DNA of 12,101 bases, taken from contig JAGBCZ010000038.1 of NCBI GenBank assembly GCA_017937735.1, positions 1-12,101 of the forward strand, read 5' to 3'. This DNA is from Alphaproteobacteria bacterium (lineage in GTDB: Bacteria > Pseudomonadota > Alphaproteobacteria > Rs-D84). Shown here piece by piece: positions 1-3,813 of this stretch. Under the pieces are notes generated by a model. It saw nothing but the letters and a program-made list of their open reading frames with translations. It was not told the origin of the DNA and did no database searches. The first letter of the stretch is position 1. Each line of letters starts with the position of its first letter. A program made the position numbers and the translations under genes.

Positions 1-208
1 CTGCTGGTTTTTTTGCAACTACTTTTTTTGCAGCTGGTTTTTTCGCAACTACTTTCTTTGCAGCTGGTTTTGCAACTGCTTTCTTTGCAGCTGGTTTTGC
101 AACCGCTTTCTTTGCAGCTGGTTTTGCAACTGCTTTCTTTGCAGCTGGTTTTGCAACAGGTTTTGCTGCTACTTTTGCTGCTGCTTTTCTTTTAAACAAG
201 AATGCCAT
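1..208 (-). CDS. Lys/Ala/Pro-repeat, histone H1-like basic protein (partial, C-terminus beyond window)
   Basis: Only the first 69 codons are inside the window. The product opens MAFLFKRKAAAKVAAK and then repeats units of the type AVAKPAAKK and VVAKKPAAKK. The ATG at 208-206 is preceded by AGGAGA with 6 nt spacing, so the start is well supported. Three 27-bp DNA units lie at 61-141, and longer units with an extra lysine lie nearer the window edge. Such low-complexity KPAAK tails occur in bacterial histone H1-like and AlgP-type nucleoid proteins and in the tails of some ribosomal or nucleic-acid-binding proteins, so binding to DNA or RNA by charge is the likely role. Whether a folded domain follows cannot be seen. 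It lies 105 nt downstream of the scaffold-like gene in the same direction and also has a candidate promoter of its own. Confidence 0.75.
   Translation of the reverse strand, partial: MAFLFKRKAAAKVAAKPVAKPAAKKAVAKPAAKKAVAKPAAKKAVAKPAAKKVVAKKPAAKKVVAKKPA
61..141. repeat. Three tandem 27-bp units coding for the KPAAK repeat
   Basis: Copies at 61-87, 88-114 and 115-141 are identical except for one base in the middle copy (T to C). A fourth, diverging copy begins at 142, and 30-bp variants lie at 1-60. Each unit encodes nine residues on the minus strand. Near-identity at the DNA level, including synonymous sites, points to recent expansion by slippage or recombination, so copy number may vary between strains. 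Confidence 0.9.
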
Positions 209-236
209 TCTTCTCTCCTATATTTGTTTTGAAGAT

Positions 237-256
237 AGAACAAATTTTTTTGTTCT
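237..256. promoter_or_regulatory. Perfect AT-rich dyad between promoter and KPAAK-repeat gene
   Basis: AGAACAAA (237-244), a TTTT spacer and TTTGTTCT (249-256) form a perfect 8-bp inverted repeat. It begins about where transcription from the candidate promoter at 265-293 would start, so it could be an operator or a 5' hairpin. The low GC content makes it a poor terminator. Function is inference. Confidence 0.4.
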
Positions 257-264
257 TACTTTAT

Positions 265-293
265 ATTTTATATGAAATATATTTTTTAGTAAA
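265..293 (-). promoter_or_regulatory. Candidate sigma70 promoter for the KPAAK-repeat gene
   Basis: On the minus strand TTTACT (293-288) and TAAAAT (270-265) are separated by 17 bp. Both hexamers are close to consensus, but the surrounding sequence is very AT-rich, so chance matches are likely. It would allow the repeat gene to be transcribed apart from the scaffold operon. Confidence 0.4.
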
Positions 294-313
294 GAAGAAA
301 GTGATTTTTTTTC

Positions 314-970
314 TTATGAATATAATTTTTTAAATCCATTTTCAATTTTTCTGATGTATTCAACATCATTATCACGCCAATATTTTGGATCACGCATCAT
401 ACGCCGTAAATCAGAATCAGATAAATTTTGTGTTTCATTTTTATCTGTTTTTACATCAGGTTCCATTGATTGCATCATCTTGTACACGCTTTGAATTCCC
501 TGGGGTGTAGAACATAGTGCATCAAACGCATCACGTGGCAAGAAACGTTCCCCAAATGCATTTATTGCATGCATGGCTTCGTTCATTTTTTCTGTACCAC
601 CAAAAAAATTTTTTAATTCATTTATTGCAACAGATTCATTTTGCACACTGAATAAATCTGATACGATTGGTGATAAATATTCAGATGCAATGTTATAAAT
701 TTTTTCAACTTGTGATTTTGTTAATCCAATTTGTAAAAATTTTTCATTTAAATTTTCATCATCAAACAAATCGCTTTTTGGATATTCAGATGCATTTTCT
801 GGAACACCAATTGCACGATTAAATTTTCGTTTTACTTCTTCATCAGAATTTTCATTTGGAACAGATATCATTGTACCAATCTTTTTTTCCAATTCTGTAT
901 AAGATTTAATTAACGATTCTGAATTTAATGTTCCGTCTTGGTTTAAAAATTTTTCTGGTATTTTATCCAT
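314..970 (-). CDS. Probable phage capsid assembly (scaffolding) protein
   Basis: A 218-residue soluble, charged protein. Its N-terminus (IPEKFLNQDGTLNSESLIKS, then YTELEKK) and C-terminus (DLRRMMRDPKYWR followed by a GFKKLY ending) match the pattern I know from T7-like and alphaproteobacterial phage capsid assembly proteins, which chaperone major capsid protein into procapsids and are then released. The middle is predicted helical and acidic, as expected of a scaffold. The start ATG overlaps the stop of the holin-like gene (TAATG) and has AAGGAA 8 nt upstream, so translation is probably coupled. No capsid, portal or terminase gene is visible, though they could lie beyond the left edge past the KPAAK gene. 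The family call is from memory and moderately sure; the alternative is an uncharacterised conserved protein of a gene transfer agent-like cluster. Confidence 0.6.
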   Translation of the reverse strand: MDKIPEKFLNQDGTLNSESLIKSYTELEKKIGTMISVPNENSDEEVKRKFNRAIGVPENASEYPKSDLFDDENLNEKFLQIGLTKSQVEKIYNIASEYLSPIVSDLFSVQNESVAINELKNFFGGTEKMNEAMHAINAFGERFLPRDAFDALCSTPQGIQSVYKMMQSMEPDVKTDKNETQNLSDSDLRRMMRDPKYWRDNDVEYIRKIENGFKKLYS

Positions 971-1161
971 TACTGTTTTCCTTTTGTTTCATTTGATTTA
1001 CGTAAAAAATAAATTCCACCCAATGTAAAGACTGTTTGTAACATCGTAAATATATCTGTATCACCAACCAAATACGCTGCCAACGCAGACAGTATGCCAG
1101 CCGCAGAAATAATATATGTACGATGTCCCGATAGATATCCGCCCTTGATTATTTTTTTCAT
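970..1161 (-). CDS. Small holin-like membrane protein
   Basis: A 63-residue protein with a basic start (MKKIIKGGYLSGHRTYI), two probable membrane segments (about residues 14-31 and 36-53) around a short acidic turn (GDTD), and a polar, basic tail. This small two-helix design, next to a cell-wall hydrolase gene, fits a holin or holin-like phage membrane protein that releases or localises an endolysin; the role is inferred from size and position. I chose the ATG at 1161-1159 because AGGTG, overlapping the endolysin stop (TAGGTG), lies 6 nt before it, the same spacing as for the endolysin. A GTG three codons earlier is possible. The stop overlaps the scaffold start by one base. Confidence 0.6.
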   Translation of the reverse strand: MKKIIKGGYLSGHRTYIISAAGILSALAAYLVGDTDIFTMLQTVFTLGGIYFLRKSNETKGKQ

Positions 1162-1170
1162 GTACAACAC

Positions 1171-1569
1171 CTATAAATAAAATAATAAACCATCAACATC
1201 ATCGATATATCCACGTGCGATTGCCCACTGTGGTATTATGTCTGCGTGATGAAATCTTGTTGCGCCATGACAACAATCTGGCAAACCGCCCGACAGCATT
1301 CGTGATGCAACACGTACACACATTTGGAATTTACGTTCGTTGATATATTCTGTGGTATCTAGAACTTTATTTTCATCACAGAATATCTTTTTATCAGATA
1401 TGATATTTGATATATCTGCGCCTGTTTTTTCCGATAGATTTTTTATCATTGATGTTAATGCTTCGACAACATGTAATGTTTCTGCACCTGTTTGTTCATA
1501 CACAACACGTGCAACACGATATGATAATGTTGCGTCCATATCTGTATTTTTTATCAGCGTTAACTGCAT
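1171..1569 (-). CDS. SleB-like cell-wall hydrolase (probable endolysin)
   Basis: A 132-residue protein resembling the Hydrolase_2/SleB family, whose members cleave peptidoglycan. Visible family features are YRVARVVYEQTG (residues 17-28) with the likely catalytic Glu25, and the C-terminal block GATRFHH (102-108), PQWA (113-116) and a final FY (130-131). It has no signal peptide, so export would need a holin, and a holin-like gene follows directly. The open frame extends 21 codons further upstream, but that part is made of terminator hairpin sequence and its ATG has no ribosome site. The ATG at 1569-1567 has AGGTG 6 nt upstream and is preferred. The domain is divergent and short, so the enzyme class is likely but not certain. 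Confidence 0.65.
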   Translation of the reverse strand: MQLTLIKNTDMDATLSYRVARVVYEQTGAETLHVVEALTSMIKNLSEKTGADISNIISDKKIFCDENKVLDTTEYINERKFQMCVRVASRMLSGGLPDCCHGATRFHHADIIPQWAIARGYIDDVDGLLFYL

Positions 1570-1590
1570 GGCGAACACCTTTTTTGGATT

Positions 1591-1618
1591 AAAAAAATCC
1601 CATGCGATGCGCATGGGA
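1591..1618 (-). terminator. Intrinsic terminator in the leader of the lysis operon (distal)
   Basis: A perfect 9-bp stem (1598-1606 with 1610-1618, core CCCATGCG/CGCATGGG, 3-nt loop) is followed on the minus strand by seven T (1597-1591). It lies between the promoter at 1672-1700 and the endolysin start, so it would stop most transcripts before the coding region. Confidence 0.85.
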
Positions 1619-1621
1619 AAC

Positions 1622-1644
1622 AAAAAAACCACACTTTCGTGTGG
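1622..1644 (-). terminator. Intrinsic terminator in the leader of the lysis operon (proximal)
   Basis: On the minus strand a 6-bp stem CCACAC/GTGTGG with a GAAA tetraloop is followed by seven T (1628-1622). With the promoter start near 1665, transcripts stopped here would be only about 40 nt long. It may also catch read-through from birA. Confidence 0.85.
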
Positions 1645-1671
1645 GCATAATCTGTGCTATTTATGTGTTAC

Positions 1672-1700
1672 ATATTATCATATTTTAAAGAAAAAGTCAA
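1672..1700 (-). promoter_or_regulatory. Strong sigma70 promoter for the endolysin-holin-scaffold operon
   Basis: TTGACT (1700-1695), a 17-bp spacer and TAATAT (1677-1672), with the extended -10 dinucleotide TG one base before. Transcription would start near 1665 and run into two intrinsic terminators before the endolysin start at 1569, giving a leader of about 96 nt. Confidence 0.8.
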
Positions 1701-1711
1701 GACCTTTGTTT

Positions 1712-1737
1712 AAAAAGCGCGGTTTTCTGCGCCTTTT
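1712..1737 (-). terminator. Terminator at the end of birA
   Basis: On the minus strand AAAAGGCGC (1737-1729) pairs with GCGCTTTTT (1720-1712), with one G-U pair and an 8-nt loop. The U run is partly used in the stem. It overlaps the birA stop codon and lies directly before the -35 of the next promoter, separating the two units. Confidence 0.65.
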
Positions 1738-2401
1738 ACACGGTTATTTCATCACCATAGACCAGTAAATAACGTGAACCACGGCGTAAAACCAGCGCAC
1801 CATTTTCATTTATTCCAACCAATTCTGCCATTTCGCCCTGATACTTTACAGGCCTGTTTATACAGGCCGCCAATTCAGTCCATCTGGCACGAACAGCACG
1901 AAAATCAGCACGGCGCCATTTATCAACATTGCGCATCAGTCTGTTTAACAATTCGTTCATCGGAATTTCAGAATAATTATCCAGTTTTGTTGTCTTGTAT
2001 CGTTCTACGGTCGGATTGGAATTTACATTTATTCCAATTCCAACAACAACGAATCGGCCGGTGTATTCAATTAAAATACCCGCTATCTTTTTATTATCAA
2101 CCAAGATATCATTTGGCCATTTGATAGTCGGGCGTACGCCAAACGATGCAATCGTTTCAGATACAGCCACCGCAATCGCATACGACAAGCGCGCATCACG
2201 TTCTGGGCATTCAAATATAAAACTGATATACAGATTTCCATGATGTGACACCCAGGTCCTGCGATATCGACCACGTCCCGCCGATTGAGCCGCCGCCAAT
2301 ACAGCCGTTTTATCCGATGCGCGGCCTGCATTAATTAATTCATGCGCATAATCTTGGGTACTGGGTATTTTATCAAAAGATATCAGTTTATAGTTTGCCA
2401 A
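1736..2401 (-). CDS. birA: Biotin--[acetyl-CoA-carboxylase] ligase
   Basis: A 221-residue biotin protein ligase without the N-terminal DNA-binding domain of E. coli BirA. It makes biotinyl-5'-AMP and transfers biotin to the carrier lysine of acetyl-CoA carboxylase in the cytoplasm. Visible features are the nucleotide/biotin loop SAGRGRYRRTW (residues 40-50), KWPNDI (94-99), the lysine-containing KKIAGIL (104-110), GIGINVN (121-127), and a small C-terminal SH3-like domain. Translation probably starts at TTG (2401-2399), 14 nt inside the preceding winged-helix gene, with GGGG about 9 nt upstream; the typical family start (YKLISFDKIPST) follows at once, so little can be missing. The overlap implies co-transcription and coupling with the winged-helix gene. 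Having lost the repressor domain, it should act only as an enzyme. Confidence 0.95.
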   Translation of the reverse strand: MANYKLISFDKIPSTQDYAHELINAGRASDKTAVLAAAQSAGRGRYRRTWVSHHGNLYISFIFECPERDARLSYAIAVAVSETIASFGVRPTIKWPNDILVDNKKIAGILIEYTGRFVVVGIGINVNSNPTVERYKTTKLDNYSEIPMNELLNRLMRNVDKWRRADFRAVRARWTELAACINRPVKYQGEMAELVGINENGALVLRRGSRYLLVYGDEITV

Positions 2402-2807
2402 TGCTGTACACCCCGTTGTTGTTTATAATGAATTCACGCCCATACATGCGCCGCAACTGATAAATCGCAGTATCAACAGTATGCGTTGACGCATCTGGGG
2501 CGTATCCCAATGCATCTTTCAATTGATTTATCGTCATACCGCCTGTTTTATACAGACATACCAAGATTTGTCCCTGTAAATATGGTAAAACCACATTTTT
2601 TCCGAAAATACGTGATAATATTGCACTGTTATCAGATGCGTTAACCAAAATAGTTTTTAATTCCATTGGGGTCAACACGTCAGATATTTCCAAGTCATCA
2701 AAATTGATATCTGTTACAGATGGCGTGTCCAACACATGCGCACCCAAATCCCCCAGTATTTGTCGCCATACAATATCTGATGTATAAATACGAATACCTG
2801 ACAGCAT
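2388..2807 (-). CDS. Winged-helix protein with an OmpR-type C-terminal domain
   Basis: About 139 residues. The C-terminal part (about 77-139) resembles the DNA-binding domain of OmpR/PhoB response regulators: GQILVCLYKTGGMTINQLKD, then STHTVDTAIYQLRRMYG (107-123), the usual recognition-helix signature, and a wing ending NNGVYSIGKL. The N-terminal part (1-45) is not clearly a receiver domain; it is short and no phosphorylation site is visible. It may therefore be an orphan regulator. It precedes birA with a 14-nt overlap. The start is uncertain: the frame is open to 2855, but that ATG sits in a terminator stem, while the ATG at 2807 has no ribosome site and directly follows a TATAAC hexamer. 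A downstream start is possible. What it regulates cannot be told from the window. Confidence 0.65.
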   Translation of the reverse strand: MLSGIRIYTSDIVWRQILGDLGAHVLDTPSVTDINFDDLEISDVLTPMELKTILVNASDNSAILSRIFGKNVVLPYLQGQILVCLYKTGGMTINQLKDALGYAPDASTHTVDTAIYQLRRMYGREFIINNNGVYSIGKL

Positions 2808-2835
2808 GTTATAATGGTAATGTATGCGCAGTAAA
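2808..2835 (-). promoter_or_regulatory. Candidate promoter for the winged-helix/birA unit
   Basis: TTTACT (2835-2830), a 16-bp spacer and TATAAC (2813-2808) on the minus strand. The -10 abuts the ATG at 2807, so if it is used, transcription would begin inside the assumed coding region. Either the protein starts further in or the real -10 lies elsewhere. Confidence 0.35.
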
Positions 2836-2844
2836 TTGTCCAAC

Positions 2845-2881
2845 AAAAAAACCATATCCGTTTAACGCAGATATGGTTTTT
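2845..2881 (-). terminator. Terminator of the small HTH gene, possibly bidirectional
   Basis: A perfect 12-bp stem, AAAAACCATATC (2847-2858) with GATATGGTTTTT (2870-2881), 11-nt loop, followed on the minus strand by a run of T (2851-2845). The plus strand also ends the stem in T. It lies 30 nt past the stop of the HTH gene and isolates it from the winged-helix/birA unit. Confidence 0.85.
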
Positions 2882-2910
2882 GGGGTGTAAGGTTTCCCGT
2901 TGCACAAACT

Positions 2911-3159
2911 TTAATCATGACCATTATCAGGGGTTTGGTCGATGAATTTCGTAAAATCTTGGATTCTGGCACCCGTAGATGACAAAATTTTCGAAATACT
3001 GTTTGTTGACGGCCAACGTGGTTGACCTTCTTTGGACCAACGTTTACTTCTGTTAAAAGTTGTCGGATCCAAACCACTGCATTTTGCCAGACCAGAACAA
3101 GACATTCCATGTTCTGTTGCAAACTTTTCTATGGCACGCCAGACATCATCATGTGTCAT
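2911..3159 (-). CDS. Small XRE-like HTH regulator (DNA-binding half of an S24-type repressor)
   Basis: An 82-residue protein. MTHDDVWRAIEKFATEHGMS, followed by SGLAKCSGLDPTTFNRSKR (22-40) and PRWPSTNSISKILSSTG (47-63), matches the N-terminal HTH domain that in alphaproteobacteria usually precedes a LexA/CI-like S24 peptidase domain in proteins of some 200 residues or more. Here the protein ends right after the HTH and a terminator follows 30 nt on, so it is a stand-alone short form, not an obvious frameshift. Start ATG 3159-3157 has AAGGGAG with about 7 nt spacing. Without the self-cleaving domain it could not be inactivated by RecA in the usual way. Targets are unknown; the phage-derived module and the RNA promoter nearby are candidates by position only. 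Confidence 0.8.
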   Translation of the reverse strand: MTHDDVWRAIEKFATEHGMSCSGLAKCSGLDPTTFNRSKRWSKEGQPRWPSTNSISKILSSTGARIQDFTKFIDQTPDNGHD

Positions 3160-3306
3160 TTTTTTCTCCCTTCTTGTATCAAAAACACTAGTATTTATTT
3201 TCTAATGCATAACGATTTTATTCCAGAATACCGCCTAAAAACAACAAGTACCATTTCCTAGGAATACACGGAAAACACGGCAAAATTTCAAATACAAAAA
3301 ATTTTT
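3160..3306. other. AT-rich intergenic region with repeated motifs upstream of the HTH gene
   Basis: Contains the perfect palindrome TTCCTAGGAA (3255-3264) and two direct ACACGG motifs (3266-3271 and 3275-3280). These could be operator elements between the divergent HTH gene and the RNA promoter. On the minus strand a weak candidate promoter (TTGTTT, 18 bp, TAAAAT) lies in about 3200-3245. None of these can be assigned firmly. Confidence 0.3.
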
Positions 3307-3318
3307 TTGACAAAACAC

Positions 3319-3347
3319 TTGACGAATCGATTTTTGTGTACTATATT
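3319..3347 (+). promoter_or_regulatory. Sigma70 promoter of the structured RNA
   Basis: TTGACG (3319-3324), 17-bp spacer, TATATT (3342-3347). Transcription should start near 3354. A second, perfect TTGACA (3307-3312) lies just upstream but has no -10 at the right distance. No open reading frame with a ribosome site follows, so the product is most likely an RNA. Confidence 0.75.
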
Positions 3348-3353
3348 CTATTT

Positions 3354-3543
3354 CGTCAAAGGGACAAAACCCGATGATCAGATGGAAACATCTGTGGGGA
3401 CCAGAGGTTCAGACTCCCTCCTACATTCTCTCTCCTCTGGACTCTGGGCCCCAAGATTTAGTTTAGAGTGTCCAATTTCTTTTTCTCCTTTCCTTCCTTT
3501 CGGGACACTCGGAAATACCGCTGGCGACAGCGGTGTTTTTTTT
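3354..3543 (+). ncRNA. Candidate noncoding RNA (~190 nt) with pyrimidine-rich loops
   Basis: Framed by a near-consensus promoter and an intrinsic terminator. Visible hairpins in order: TCGTC/GATGA plus GGG/CCC (3353-3377, one G-U); CAGATG/CATCTG with a GAAA loop (3379-3394); TGGGG/CCCCA plus CCAGAG/CTCTGG (3395-3406 with 3442-3453, one A-G mismatch), loop containing CTCCCTCC; GAGTGTCC/GGACACTC (3466-3473 with 3503-3510) with a 29-nt loop almost wholly of C and U; then the terminator. The loops resemble the 3' tail of 16S rRNA (CTCCTTTC at 3485-3492) and could pair with ribosome binding sites. I compared it by eye with 6S RNA, SRP RNA, tmRNA and RNase P RNA and found no match. It is likely a regulatory RNA; targets are inference. 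Confidence 0.65.
3517..3543 (+). terminator. Intrinsic terminator of the structured RNA
   Basis: ACCGCTG (3517-3523), GCGA tetraloop, CAGCGGT (3528-3534), then G and eight T (3536-3543). A textbook GNRA-capped terminator on the plus strand; it fixes the 3' end and strand of the upstream RNA. Confidence 0.9.
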
Positions 3544-3580
3544 ATTGCACGAACAGACAATATTCGCTATTCTCAAATCG

Positions 3581-3763
3581 TCATCAGGGATTCTGATGAT
3601 GGGGTGTCGAAACCCTTGAAAACGGTGTTCAAAATATTTGAACAAAAAAAGACTCCAACCTATGGTTGGAGGGCGGTTGAATACATAGAACAGACCGCAC
3701 TATACCGTTTTATAGTTTCGAACCTCCAACCACTTGTACTTTAATCAGTGGTTTTTTATTTTT
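3581..3763 (+). promoter_or_regulatory. Attenuator- or riboswitch-like structured leader before the surface-protein gene
   Basis: A series of hairpins: TCATCAG/CTGATGA (3581-3599); TGTTCAAA/TTTGAACA (3626-3644); CTCCAACC/GGTTGGAG with TAT loop (3653-3671); GCGGT/ACCGC (3673-3698); ACTATA/TATAGT (3699-3716); and a terminator at 3728-3757. GGTTGGAGG (3664-3672) can instead pair with CCTCCAACC (3723-3731), enclosing the two middle hairpins as a three-way junction. That 9-bp helix uses four bases of the terminator stem (3728-3731), so it excludes the terminator, while the 3653-3671 hairpin frees it. Such exclusive pairings are typical of attenuators and riboswitches. No known riboswitch class is recognised. 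It ends 50 nt before the surface-protein gene. No clear promoter of its own is visible; transcription may come by read-through from 3319-3347. Confidence 0.55.
3728..3763 (+). terminator. Intrinsic terminator upstream of the surface-protein gene
   Basis: AACCACT (3728-3734) pairs with AGTGGTT (3747-3753), loop 12 nt, followed by T-rich sequence to 3763. It faces the 617-residue gene, so it would limit its expression unless the alternative helix 3664-3672/3723-3731 forms. Confidence 0.7.
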
Positions 3764-3813
3764 GTGAACACACATAAACAGTGGCGTTCAGGGGGGCACC
3801 GTAATTTTTTAAA

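Noticed and set aside
13..195. Plus-strand open frame rich in Leu and Gln
   Set aside because: Mirror of the KPAAK-repeat gene; no ribosome site, repetitive composition, and the minus strand has a good start.
1570..1632. N-terminal extension of the endolysin frame (MVFLFPMRIAWDFF...)
   Set aside because: It is encoded by terminator hairpin and U-tract sequence, and the ribosome site fits the internal ATG at 1569.
2808..2855. Extended start of the winged-helix gene (MVFLLDNLL...)
   Set aside because: The ATG lies within the stem of the upstream terminator and has no ribosome site.
3378..3560. 60-codon minus-strand open frame
   Set aside because: Antisense to the structured RNA; the promoter and U-tract support transcription of the plus strand only.
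3626..3644. Hairpin TGTTCAAA/TTTGAACA as a terminator
   Set aside because: It is followed by A on the plus strand, and on the minus strand the T run precedes the stem, so it cannot terminate in either direction.
3664..3734. tRNA-like element (GGTTGGA...TCCAACC-A with a TTCGAAC stretch)
   Set aside because: There is no proper T-arm or anticodon arm; the arms fit a three-way junction overlapping a terminator better.
3307..3744. 145-codon plus-strand open frame
   Set aside because: It begins upstream of the promoter's start point, has no ribosome site, runs across a strong terminator and several hairpins, and its translation looks like no protein family.
3354..3763. tmRNA, RNase P RNA, 6S RNA or SRP RNA
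   Set aside because: No tag-peptide frame, no GAGGAAAGTCC-type P RNA core, no SRP apical GGAA/GCAG motif, and no 6S-like closing stem with central bubble were found by eye; a covariance scan would settle it.
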